Shown: positions 1 to 6,777 of the stretch, in pieces
How the letters are laid out: each line of letters opens with the position of its first letter
How positions within the stretch are numbered: the stretch's first letter is position 1
Source: Rikenellaceae bacterium
GTDB lineage: Bacteria > Bacteroidota > Bacteroidia > Bacteroidales > UBA932
Reading direction: 5' to 3'
Assembly: GCA_900769385.1 (NCBI GenBank)
Contig: CAAGGO010000067.1
Location: 1 to 15,375 of the forward strand
DNA: 15,375 nt
The notes under the pieces: generated by a model
Seen by the model: the letters and a program-made list of their open reading frames with translations, nothing else
Told to the model about the DNA's origin: nothing
The model's database searches: none
Made by a program: the position numbers and the translations under genes

Positions 1-31
1 ACTGGAGTTCAGACGTGTGCTCTTCCGATCT
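1..31. other. Illumina TruSeq adapter remnant (artefact)
   Basis: The window opens with ACTGGAGTTCAGACG and continues through GTGTGCTCTTCCGATCT. This is the standard TruSeq index-side adapter lacking only its outermost bases. On the minus strand it reads AGATCGGAAGAGC onward, the familiar read-through adapter. It is library-construction sequence left on a contig end and should be trimmed. The biological sequence starts at base 32. Recognition is from memory of the adapter, but the match covers all 31 bases. Confidence 0.97.
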
Positions 32-364
32 GTTAATACCGCTAACCTGAGCTGTCAGTACACTATCCTTGTACAACTTTATCTCATGATAAAAATTCTG
101 ACCTCCTACATATATAGTGTCACGCACAAGTATTGTATCCGTTATGAATTTTCGCTCCACGAATGGGACAAAGTACTCTCCGGTAATTATACTGCTTACT
201 GGTTTAGGATTCGCTACCACCTTGTTTTCAATTTTTACAATCGTGCTATCCTTAGCTGCAATCTCTGTTACTGTCTTCTTCGTCTTGCAGGATCTGATTA
301 GCATCATACCTAAAAAAATCCCGACAAATAGTGACAGTAATAGGTGATATCTCTTTATTTTCAT
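32..364 (-). CDS. membrane-anchored lysis-cassette protein, 3' end missing
   Basis: A minus-strand reading frame starts at ATG 364-362 and stays open for 111 codons until it meets the adapter at base 31, so the true C-terminus and stop are missing. The protein begins MKIKRYHLLLSLF and has one hydrophobic segment at about residues 6-25 ending LIRSC. That is either a signal anchor or a degenerate lipobox with Arg at -2. The remaining ~85 residues look soluble and beta-prone, with FVPFVERKFITDTILVRDTIYV near residues 68-89. It starts 23 bases after the endolysin stop, the usual place of a spanin-like or other lysis accessory gene. The topology fits an envelope protein, but I see no long coiled coil typical of i-spanins. 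An overlapping ATG at 371 opens a different, short frame and was not used. Function is inferred from position only. Confidence 0.7.
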
Positions 365-387
365 TATTCATATATTGTGTTTTACTA

Positions 388-942
388 TCATATCATTAGC
401 ATGTGTTTACATCTTGCGTACAGTTTTTCTCGTTCCTCGAGTCCGTTATACCCTCCATTGATCTTCCTGGTTATATCGCGGAATCTTCCCTTATCTGCAA
501 GCTGGTTCAACCCATTTTTATCCCAATACCAACATGCCGACCACACGGCATACTCCGGCAACGACAGCAACATTGGTTGCGTCACGAAGTCAATTCCCAG
601 GTCATTGCTCAGGAGGGTATAATTGTATCGCCCGGTAATCTGTATAAGGCCACGCCCTTTGTACTTCTTGCCATCACCTTTGCATACGTTACCAAGATCC
701 TTTCGTCCTTCATACGCATCTCCCTTGGCAATTTCCTCTGCATATCTCAGCCTGCCCGATTCGTGCCCGATTTGAGCAAGGAAAGCCGCCAACCTTAGCG
801 GTGTATTAATCTCGTACCTTGCACAGTACTCATTTAGCCATCTTACATAAGGCTCTGCTGTAGTATATGTGGTTGCAAGCATATCACTCAACGTATGCTC
901 GGACAGCTTGTCTATGCCGTTAAAATCCAATATTCTGCTCAT
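388..942 (-). CDS. endolysin, glycoside hydrolase family 19 (chitinase-like) type
   Basis: This 184-residue protein resembles GH19 phage lysozymes, which cleave the glycan strands of peptidoglycan at the end of infection. Visible hallmarks are LAAFLAQIGHESG at about residues 51-63, with Glu61 as the expected general acid. YAEE at 68-71 supplies the second acidic residue, Glu69 or Glu70. The conserved core KGRGLIQITGRYNY lies at 95-108 and the family's late INGGYNGLEER at 161-171. Length is normal for a single-domain enzyme without a cell-wall-binding module. There is no signal peptide, so it should need the holin encoded just upstream to reach the wall. Its ATG overlaps the holin stop as ATGA at 942-939, indicating translational coupling. 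The catalytic assignments are from family knowledge, not tested. Confidence 0.93.
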   Translation of the reverse strand: MSRILDFNGIDKLSEHTLSDMLATTYTTAEPYVRWLNEYCARYEINTPLRLAAFLAQIGHESGRLRYAEEIAKGDAYEGRKDLGNVCKGDGKKYKGRGLIQITGRYNYTLLSNDLGIDFVTQPMLLSLPEYAVWSACWYWDKNGLNQLADKGRFRDITRKINGGYNGLEEREKLYARCKHMLMI

Positions 943-1412
943 TTCTCATTTTTTTCATTAAGAATATCCTCAAGCAAGGACCCCTCTTTGTGGTGGCTTG
1001 CAGCTTTACCCCTTATCAGTTTTATCAGCTTGGCAAATACTGGATGCTCGGTGATCACAAACATATTTTCCAGTATGGAAATAACCTCTATGAGGAATAT
1101 AAAACCGGCAACAAACTTGTAGGTTGCCATCCACTCCAGCCCTAATTGCTGCTCGAACTCCCAGAACAGGTATATGATACCAAAGTAGCATAGCATCTTG
1201 CTCGCCGATCTTCGTAGCCGCTTGCTGCTTCTTGGTATATGCTGTTTGGCTGATGCCGCTACTCCGGTAAAAAAGTCCGAAACCAGCAGGATGATCATCA
1301 GCCAGAACACCCCGTGCAGGGGTGTTATGTATGTCAATACTGCTGCTACCCAACCGCTCACAGTTGTAGCAGCCGCGATTAATTTCGTTCCTATTTTAAA
1401 AAAATTATCCAT
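939..1412 (-). CDS. phage holin, PF05105 (toxin secretion/phage lysis holin) type
   Basis: This 157-residue membrane protein is the probable holin, which would form the inner-membrane lesion that releases the endolysin. Four hydrophobic stretches are visible, at about residues 11-29, 33-52, 72-88 and 97-120. The signature DFFTG falls at 46-50, after the second helix. It is followed by a basic loop (SSKRLRRSASK) and then FIFLIEVISILENM near 104-117, a pattern characteristic of this holin family. The C-terminal tail of about 30 residues is charged (KEGSLLEDILNEKNEK), as in many holins, where it faces the cytoplasm. It lies between a tail-region gene (14-base gap upstream) and the endolysin, with which it overlaps by four bases. 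Length and topology match the family. Confidence 0.92.
   Translation of the reverse strand: MDNFFKIGTKLIAAATTVSGWVAAVLTYITPLHGVFWLMIILLVSDFFTGVAASAKQHIPRSSKRLRRSASKMLCYFGIIYLFWEFEQQLGLEWMATYKFVAGFIFLIEVISILENMFVITEHPVFAKLIKLIRGKAASHHKEGSLLEDILNEKNEK
1306..1326. repeat. perfect 8-bp GC-rich hairpin inside the holin gene
   Basis: AACACCCC at 1306-1313 and GGGGTGTT at 1319-1326 are exact reverse complements around the five-base loop GTGCA. The structure lies about 85-105 bases downstream of the holin start codon, over the codons for TPLHGV. It could form in the mRNA and affect ribosome passage, or be a by-product of codon choice. No U-run follows it, so it does not look like an intrinsic terminator. 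Confidence 0.45.
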
Positions 1413-1426
1413 TTGTACTGTGTCTG

Positions 1427-2677
1427 TTAATTTGCATCATTTTCCCATTCAATGTTTGATATTGTTGTCGCCAACAATATTGTATTGCCATCATCCCTTA
1501 CGCCATAAAGAGTAGCAGTAAACTGGTAATTCTGCCCATCCGACAACGCCTTCAGTTCATCAGCACTCCATTCCAGCAGCTGAGGTAGCCTTGAACCGGC
1601 TGCCATCCAGAATGTCTTGTTGGTCAGACGTGTTGCGCCTCCTGCTGTAGCACCAGCCTTGGTATACGACAGTCTTACTTGGTATCTGGAGTCCTGCGCG
1701 GGTGGCGTTGTAAGCGTGAAAGATACAATCAAGCCTCCCGATGGGCTCTTACCTATTGTACCCGTGCCCCACTCACCAAAGGTCTCAGGAATATACGTTG
1801 CCGCAACTTTAACGTTCAGACCTACAAGTTCGGGTATAGTTATGTATCTTCCGGAATATAGCGCATTGTTTGCAACGTAGCTCCAGGTTCCTCTTAGAGG
1901 CTCAGCCTCATCATTCACCGTTGCAACAATTGTAACCTTATAGTCTCCAGCCGCGAAGTCTTGCGGAAGGGGTGGGCACATCCACTCAGCGCAGTAACGC
2001 CCATTGGAATACATTGGCGAATACTTGCTGCCTGTCATTGCCTCTACAGTTGAATTGTACATTGCTGTCATGTAGCCGCCAATCATAACGCAAAGGTACA
2101 GCTGGGAGTAGTCCACTTCAATATTGTTGCTCAACAGGTTGAATATCTCGCTTATATCTACGCCCGTTGTGTTTCCAATAACATTCCAGTTCAGTTTTAC
2201 ATCAAACGCCGCCACCTTGGAAGTTGTATATATCTCAGCCGGCACGCCCTCACCGCTGAGGGTGAACTGAGCCTTGTGGTCGTACCCGTCAAAATCCCTT
2301 GTCCTGCATGGTGACGATTCGCCACCTGCGGGCTTACCGACGTAGGCCCAATTGGCGTCATGCAAGTCGGTGAGGATTGTCTTGTTGGAAGAGCATTGAA
2401 GGCCGTAATATACACCATTAGCGTTATCAGCAGCTGTACCAACCCTTTCCTCCGCAGATAAAGGCCTCAGATGCGGTGAGTTTATCGGCTTGCATTTTGC
2501 TGCCGGGTTAATTTTGCTTGAATTGCACAGATAGTTTAATATATCTCCTGTAGTGTTTGTTTTGTTGTCAGTTACGTTTGGCTCACCAAGTACTGTAGCA
2601 ATCTCCTTTAAAGATATGCCCACTTGCTTGCCACTCCTGTCGTATATACTCAGGATGCGTCCGTTAATTATTGCCAT
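1427..2677 (-). CDS. phage accessory or tail-region protein of Bacteroidetes phage type, function unknown
   Basis: The protein has 416 residues and starts at ATG 2677-2675. The N-terminal half carries a set of motifs I recognise from many Bacteroidetes phage proteins: an N/ILNYLCNSSKIN stretch at about 47-57, KCKPI at 61-65, VYYGL at 89-93, WAYVGKPAGGE at 110-120 and RDFDGYDHKA at 127-136. The rest is Thr/Ser-rich and beta-prone, with segments such as GDYKVTIVATV and GGLIVSFTLTT that look like Ig-like or fibronectin-like strands. There is no signal peptide or membrane segment. It sits after the fibre and lipoprotein genes and directly before the holin, which fits a fibre-associated or capsid-decoration role, but the function is not known. 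The family resemblance is from memory; the Ig-like fold is inference. Confidence 0.75.
   Translation of the reverse strand: MAIINGRILSIYDRSGKQVGISLKEIATVLGEPNVTDNKTNTTGDILNYLCNSSKINPAAKCKPINSPHLRPLSAEERVGTAADNANGVYYGLQCSSNKTILTDLHDANWAYVGKPAGGESSPCRTRDFDGYDHKAQFTLSGEGVPAEIYTTSKVAAFDVKLNWNVIGNTTGVDISEIFNLLSNNIEVDYSQLYLCVMIGGYMTAMYNSTVEAMTGSKYSPMYSNGRYCAEWMCPPLPQDFAAGDYKVTIVATVNDEAEPLRGTWSYVANNALYSGRYITIPELVGLNVKVAATYIPETFGEWGTGTIGKSPSGGLIVSFTLTTPPAQDSRYQVRLSYTKAGATAGGATRLTNKTFWMAAGSRLPQLLEWSADELKALSDGQNYQFTATLYGVRDDGNTILLATTISNIEWENDAN
1459..1480. repeat. perfect 9-bp inverted repeat near the 3' end of the 416-residue gene
   Basis: ATATTGTTG at 1459-1467 and CAACAATAT at 1472-1480 are exact reverse complements around the tetraloop TCGC. 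The element falls in the last 20 codons of the 416-residue gene, about 47 bases before the holin start codon. The stem is AT-rich with two G-C pairs and no U-tract follows on the transcribed strand, so it is a weak hairpin at best. It could attenuate transcription or protect the lysis part of the mRNA, or it may be chance within the codons for ILLATTIS. Confidence 0.35.
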
Positions 2678-2697
2678 GACATTATGATTGATATTAA

Positions 2698-2928
2698 TTA
2701 TTCCCAGTCATCTACAATCACATCAAATATGATTGGTTTGTTCAACGGCTTAAAACAAGCCGTGTCGCAGGTCTTTGTAAGGGTGTCAGATTTTGTTCTG
2801 ATATAAGAGGTGTCCACTGCCGTATGATTGTCCGTTTGTTGGAGTATCTCACTCTTGGAGCAGCCCCCCGCCGTCATCAAAATGGCCATTAATACTGCCA
2901 TTTTCTTCATCTTTGATAATTTCTTCAT
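2698..2928 (-). CDS. small lipoprotein overlapping the preceding gene
   Basis: I chose ATG 2928-2926 because AGGA lies a few bases upstream (GAGGAAACAG-ATG). This gives 76 residues, and in-frame ATGs at 2940 and 2997 would lengthen it. The start MKKLSKMKKMAV, a hydrophobic stretch AVLMAILMTA and the lipobox TAGGC, with Cys at residue 23 of this model, make a type II signal peptide. The mature protein of about 54 residues is polar and ends CFKPLNKPIIFDVIVDDWE. The residues after the Cys are SKSE, without the acidic run that marks surface-exported Bacteroidetes lipoproteins, so a periplasm-facing anchor is more likely. Its first 80 bases overlap the preceding gene in another frame, as in nested lipoprotein spanin genes, but its neighbour is not a membrane protein. 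The role is unknown. Confidence 0.72.
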   Translation of the reverse strand: MKKLSKMKKMAVLMAILMTAGGCSKSEILQQTDNHTAVDTSYIRTKSDTLTKTCDTACFKPLNKPIIFDVIVDDWE

Positions 2929-3085
2929 CTGTTTCCTCATAACTGTATTGTGAATTCTCGACGTCCACCGCGTCGGTGTATGTTTCATTGGTTCCAATTT
3001 TTCTTATCACCCTGTTGCTGTCAGAGTATGTTCTGTACAATTTCACGCCGTCCGGGCGCGTTGAAAAATATTCTCTTCTAATCAT
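2849..3085 (-). CDS. small acidic conserved phage protein, function unknown
   Basis: The preferred start is ATG 3085-3083, giving 78 residues beginning MIRREYFSTRPDG. An upstream ATG at 3112 would add nine residues and deepen the overlap with the fibre gene. The N-terminal part reads FSTRPDGVKLYRTYSDSNRVIRK, followed by a pattern of the type TYTDAVDVENSQYSYEETDE and a strongly acidic C-terminus. From memory, small proteins of this pattern (a hydrophilic start, LYRTYSD, then a 'DAVDVE...Y.YEETDE' stretch) recur next to tail fibre genes of Bacteroidetes and Firmicutes phages. No membrane segment is present. The start lies inside the last codons of the fibre gene (ATGATTAG, eight-base overlap). 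A small fibre accessory or chaperone role is possible, but only from position. Confidence 0.75.
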   Translation of the reverse strand: MIRREYFSTRPDGVKLYRTYSDSNRVIRKIGTNETYTDAVDVENSQYSYEETDEEIIKDEENGSINGHFDDGGGLLQE

Positions 3086-4493
3086 AATCTGCGAAATCAC
3101 TTGATTTGACAATATAACTTGCGTAAGCGCTCCAATTAGTTGCGGTTACCCATGCGTCGTATAGTTCATCAGGCACCACTATCTTGCCTTTAGAGCTAGA
3201 AATTACTGGGAATTGTCCGCTCGAAGCCAGCGTCGGCACAGCGCTGCAATTTCTAAAATCGTACAGTTTGGCACCGTAGGACTGTATAAACGTAGCATAC
3301 GAACCTGAAGATGCGCCAATCTTTGTAACGTCGCCCAGGAATATGAATTTCTCGCAATTGAGGTTGTAACCGCACTGGTTGTTCGCAGTTATTTGTACAG
3401 CCTTTTTGGGCATAGTAAGGCTCCGTATGCTCGTACATCCCGATATAGATGGTGTCGTCACCGGCGCAGATGGGGGTATTATGATTTCTTCCAATATGTG
3501 CGCATTATTGTTTCCTGAAGCAATGCTAAGTGTTGTTATGGTATGGGGTACTACCAATCTCTTGAGAGGAGTGTAGTACAATGCCATTTGCAGCGATACG
3601 ACACCCGGAGGTATTGACAGCACTGTCATGCCTTGGCATCTGTATATGGCATTAGTCTGGATAGTTGTGACACTTCTTGGCAGTATAAGTGCCCGCAAGG
3701 ATGGCACCATGTCCAACGCGTATGATGTACCCGAGGAGCCAATTGTAGTAAAGTTACGCGGAATAGTTATGGTCTCCAATGAAAAACATTTGTTGAATAC
3801 ATTATTGGCAATCATAGAAGTTGTGCGCGCCCCGTATTCCACTTTTTTAAGCGAGTTGTTTGAGTTACCCAAAAAGTTAGCATATTGCGAGCCTCCAGAA
3901 GATGATGGCGACGCAAATGAGTATGTTCCCAGCGTTGAGTCTATGCGGATAATGTAATTACCTTCATTGACGTAATTATGGGCGAATGTCTTGTTGCCAG
4001 TGCCTTCAACGGTGCTCTGCTCGCTACCGTCGCCCCAGTCAACGACAACATCTTCGGATATGGTCTGATATATTAAAATGCTTACCTCCTTCTGTAGAGA
4101 GGTAATCTCCATGTACAGCCTTGTCTCGCCATTGTCTGTGATATAAGTCGCCCCTATATCGCAATTGCCGCAATCCTGAGTCATAAACATCATCTCCTCG
4201 AATGTGTAATTCCACTCCTGACATATAAGGCCTATCTGCGTCGGCAGCGGCGGCATCTCTGTAAGGGCAAGAGCCTCCTCCGTGGTATACGCGTATATCA
4301 GAGAGCCGTCATAGTCGTAAAAGTTGACGTTTTTGGGAGAAATCATTTGGCCCGTATTGATGAGGTTTATCTTACCCGCATACGAACGAAAGGTATCTTC
4401 ATCAGTAACTTCCACTCCTTTAGCCTCTATCGCTTGTCTAATAGCTTGCTTGGTACCCAACAGGTACTGCAGTTTTTGCTCAATAGTTCCCAT
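3078..4493 (-). CDS. tail fibre protein with PKD-like and BspA-type leucine-rich repeats
   Basis: The 471-residue protein appears modular. Residues 1-46 (KQAIRQAIEAKGVEVTDEDTF) match an N-terminal module common in phage fibres. Residues 53-100 (VNFYDYDGSLIYAYT, then PPLPTQIGLICQEWNYTFEE) form another recurrent fibre motif. Residues 149-185 (VVDWGDGS, later FAHNYVNEGNYIIRI) resemble a PKD-like beta domain. From about 214 to 400 there are repeated strands of the type LETITIPRNFTTIG, LRALILPRSVTTIQ and LKRLVVPHTITTLS, the BspA or LRR_5 pattern. The end KIVVPDELYDAWVTATNWSAYASYI is a typical C-cap of such fibres. It probably binds a host surface receptor at the tail tip. It follows the 320-residue gene with a TAATG overlap. 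Domain names are from family knowledge. Confidence 0.88.
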   Translation of the reverse strand: MGTIEQKLQYLLGTKQAIRQAIEAKGVEVTDEDTFRSYAGKINLINTGQMISPKNVNFYDYDGSLIYAYTTEEALALTEMPPLPTQIGLICQEWNYTFEEMMFMTQDCGNCDIGATYITDNGETRLYMEITSLQKEVSILIYQTISEDVVVDWGDGSEQSTVEGTGNKTFAHNYVNEGNYIIRIDSTLGTYSFASPSSSGGSQYANFLGNSNNSLKKVEYGARTTSMIANNVFNKCFSLETITIPRNFTTIGSSGTSYALDMVPSLRALILPRSVTTIQTNAIYRCQGMTVLSIPPGVVSLQMALYYTPLKRLVVPHTITTLSIASGNNNAHILEEIIIPPSAPVTTPSISGCTSIRSLTMPKKAVQITANNQCGYNLNCEKFIFLGDVTKIGASSGSYATFIQSYGAKLYDFRNCSAVPTLASSGQFPVISSSKGKIVVPDELYDAWVTATNWSAYASYIVKSSDFADYD

Positions 4494-5455
4494 TATATTA
4501 CTTCTCCGTTAATTGTATTCAACACTTGTATGGTTGTGCCGTTAATCTCATCCAGCAGACTGTCAACGCCATCTGTTTGGGTGTGCAATTCATATCCCAA
4601 CTTGGCGGATATGCCGTAGTTTTCCATCTGGCCCTCTTCGTAGTTCTGCCACTGGTTGAGTAGCGGCCCCGCGCCACCTCCGGAACCCACCTTGTTCACG
4701 AACTTTTTAGCATTGGCATCGTAAACGAGCATCTGCCCATCAACCAATGGCTGGGCCATTTCCACGTCTTCCAGCTCCCCAAGTGACCGGGCTCCTAATG
4801 GCAATTCAAAGCCGTGCAGCTTAGCCTTTCCGCTCTCGGCATCCCAGTAGATGTAACCCTCGCCAAATAATACCTTGTCCTTGAATTCTGCCTCCCCGCC
4901 AAATTCGGCCGTTTCGTCAATCTTTAAAGACTTTGCCCTCAGTGCCTGATATACAGTAAAGTCCTTGAACGCTATAGTGTCATTGGGCAGGTAATAAGTC
5001 CTGTCGTTCATTCCGCTGTTAACCTCATCCAAGAGTGCATCTACATCGCTGATGAGCTCGTGGGTCTCAAAGCCTGCACTTCCCGATACCGAGTAATTGG
5101 CCATTGTATCAGGGTCATAATTATCCCAAGACGGTATAAGATACACAGTGCCGCCACCTCCTCCTGTGCCACCCACATTCTCTTCTACATATTGCTGTAA
5201 GGTCTTAAGAGCCGCAGCGGAAGCATAGTAGCTCGGCAGCTGCCCGCCTAACTTGAGTGTATCCATCGCCTTATTGGCGAAACCTTCAGCGTTGAAATAC
5301 TTATCCTCTCCTGTATACAGCATAACTATCTTGCTACCGTCATTCGTATACAGTACCCTCGCCTTAAGATTAGTGGCCAACTCTCCTTCCAGTAGGGATG
5401 ACGGCACGGCGGAGGCGTCATTCTTATTTCTTTTTGGACGTATTGTTTGTGCCAT
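4493..5455 (-). CDS. fibre-like tail protein with a duplicated 39-residue module
   Basis: The 320-residue protein starts MAQTIRPKRN, close to the MAQDILFKRN start of the gene before it, followed by a region (SSLLEGELATNLKARVLYTND) that is common at the N-terminus of phage fibre and appendage proteins. A Gly-rich hinge (GGTGGGGG) lies at 95-102 and another (GSGGGAG) at 257-263. Each is followed by one copy of a W-NY...M-NY...VD-LLDE module, at 110-148 and 269-307. The middle contains FKDFTVYQALRAKSLKID and FGGEAEFKDKVLFGEGYIYWD, typical of trimeric fibre beta-strands. The start overlaps the upstream stop (TGATG) and the stop overlaps the downstream start (TAATG). It is most likely a tail-tip fibre or adaptor. 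There is no recognisable enzyme motif. Confidence 0.85.
   Translation of the reverse strand: MAQTIRPKRNKNDASAVPSSLLEGELATNLKARVLYTNDGSKIVMLYTGEDKYFNAEGFANKAMDTLKLGGQLPSYYASAAALKTLQQYVEENVGGTGGGGGTVYLIPSWDNYDPDTMANYSVSGSAGFETHELISDVDALLDEVNSGMNDRTYYLPNDTIAFKDFTVYQALRAKSLKIDETAEFGGEAEFKDKVLFGEGYIYWDAESGKAKLHGFELPLGARSLGELEDVEMAQPLVDGQMLVYDANAKKFVNKVGSGGGAGPLLNQWQNYEEGQMENYGISAKLGYELHTQTDGVDSLLDEINGTTIQVLNTINGEVI
4535..4651 (-). repeat. second copy of a 39-residue coding repeat
   Basis: Residues 269-307 of the 320-residue fibre-like protein (WQNYEEGQMENYGISAKLGY and on to VDSLLDEINGT) align without gaps to residues 110-148. I count 17 identities in 39, including W, NY, M-NY, G-E-H and VD-LLDE-N. 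It sits directly after the second Gly-rich hinge and close to the C-terminus. The resemblance is at protein level; the DNA has diverged. Confidence 0.75.
5012..5128 (-). repeat. first copy of a 39-residue coding repeat
   Basis: Residues 110-148 of the 320-residue protein (WDNYDPDTMANYSVSGSAGF and on to VDALLDEVNSG) form the first copy of the module described at 4535-4651. It also follows a Gly-rich linker. This suggests that the hinge plus module was duplicated as a unit. Confidence 0.75.
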
Positions 5456-6777
5456 CAGTATGTCCCTCCGTCAATAGTGTCAATGGTGACACTTAGGTCT
5501 ACCCCCTTGGTAGTGCTATTGCCAGTGACATTAACGGCATACTCGTTGGTACCAAGAGAGGCCTTCTGTTTAATGAGATCTGAAAATTTCTTCGATGTGA
5601 CGCTGGCTATGTGGCCATACTTGTCTTTGGTCACAGCTGTAACTACTTCACTATTAGTAATTGTTACATCGGATTCCGCATGTGAGATGGTTACATCTCC
5701 ATTAAGGGCGCCGCCGCCTGTCAATCCTGCCCCGGCATTGACCTTACGGCTCTTGAGGGTATTGATAGCGTTAAGGGCAGTTGTGACGTCACCGTCTTTC
5801 AGCGCCTTAACGGCGTTGTCAATATATGTCTTGACGCTATCCTCCGCAACAGTTCCGTTATTGTAGAAACTTTTTGTAATTTTTTTAAGAGCCTCTATGG
5901 CGGTGTTCATGGCCGCCGCATCTTCCGGGTGGCTCTGTATCCACTCTGCAATCTCCTGCAGAGTGTCCAAGGATTCGTCAGCCCCTTCGGGTATAAGCGC
6001 TTCTGCCAGCACTTCACTTGCTATTGCTCTTACGCTCTTGTCGGCATCTCCTGCTATAAGCGTGCTTGTCTTGTCTTCCACGCCGGACACTCTTTCCTGC
6101 AGCTCAATGATGTCTTTGTTGCTACCCAGATTGGAAATTGCTTCCTGGATAGCAGTATTCACGTAATCTCTGGTCACTATCCCTGCCGCAGTAAGCGCCT
6201 CCGATATTCTGCTGACAAAATCAGATTCCGTTTCTGCACCCCATTTGCCATCTTTAAACGTGAAAACGCAGCCGTTGGTTACAGGCGTTAATGTGCCGTG
6301 CAATACGACATTCCCGTTGCCGTCGTTAGCGACATCCCTGAGAGTTGCAAGAGAGCCGCTCGATTCTTCTGACGGCTCGCCGTCAGGTTCCCCGCCTGAA
6401 ATGATGTCGCCAATTGAGAACATGCTTAACTTGGCCTTGATGTATGATTCTTTGCTACCGTCCGATTTCTCAATCTCAACGAGTTCAAACATCTGATTCC
6501 AGAGCTCTTTGAAAGCTGCGTATTCGGAGTAAATACCAAGAAAGTCCTCCTGGGAAGCGAATCCCTGGAATTTTCCCTTGCCATTAGCCGTGCCTATACC
6601 GAATACAGCAGCTATTGTGCTGTCGCCAATATTACCGATAGTGTTGGCTTTTTCATAGAAGGCAACCACCGGCTGTGCCGCCTTGTGGTCCGTGTTGTTT
6701 AACGCCAGCCACGCAGCTTCTTCATTAGCGTAAACAGGTGTTGTACCATTTCTTTTAAATAAAATGTCTTGTGCCAT
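5455..6777 (-). CDS. tail fibre protein
   Basis: The 440-residue protein begins MAQDILFKRN. It has an acidic Ser/Gly linker (SGGEPDGEPSEESSGS) at about 127-142 and a helical region at roughly 185-330 that includes LDTLQEIAEWIQSHPED (270-286), a stretch seen in many phage tail fibres. The C-terminal part is beta-rich with the classic fibre motifs AGAGLTGGGALNGDVTI (about 348-364) and VTKDKYGHI (382-390). It ends TIDTIDGGTY. Together these mark a long trimeric side or tip fibre. No chaperone or peptidase domain is visible at the C-terminus. It is coupled to both neighbours by one-base overlaps (TAATG upstream, TGATG downstream). The receptor is unknown. Confidence 0.9.
   Translation of the reverse strand: MAQDILFKRNGTTPVYANEEAAWLALNNTDHKAAQPVVAFYEKANTIGNIGDSTIAAVFGIGTANGKGKFQGFASQEDFLGIYSEYAAFKELWNQMFELVEIEKSDGSKESYIKAKLSMFSIGDIISGGEPDGEPSEESSGSLATLRDVANDGNGNVVLHGTLTPVTNGCVFTFKDGKWGAETESDFVSRISEALTAAGIVTRDYVNTAIQEAISNLGSNKDIIELQERVSGVEDKTSTLIAGDADKSVRAIASEVLAEALIPEGADESLDTLQEIAEWIQSHPEDAAAMNTAIEALKKITKSFYNNGTVAEDSVKTYIDNAVKALKDGDVTTALNAINTLKSRKVNAGAGLTGGGALNGDVTISHAESDVTITNSEVVTAVTKDKYGHIASVTSKKFSDLIKQKASLGTNEYAVNVTGNSTTKGVDLSVTIDTIDGGTY

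Noticed and set aside
17..301. Plus-strand frame starting inside the adapter
   Set aside because: It begins in non-biological sequence and runs antisense to the truncated envelope protein, whose signal-anchor start and position are convincing.
365..387. Intrinsic terminator between the endolysin and the left-end gene
   Set aside because: The 23-base gap is AT-rich but contains no stem, and the next gene starts immediately.
2197..2442. 81-residue minus-strand frame within the 416-residue gene
   Set aside because: It is in a second frame of the same strand inside a well-supported gene, with no recognisable motif, and nothing suggests overprinting.
1427..6777. Possible diversity-generating retroelement target in the fibre genes
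   Set aside because: No reverse transcriptase, template repeat or near-identical variable repeat was seen. The C-termini of the fibre genes do not look like the C-type lectin ends of known targets.
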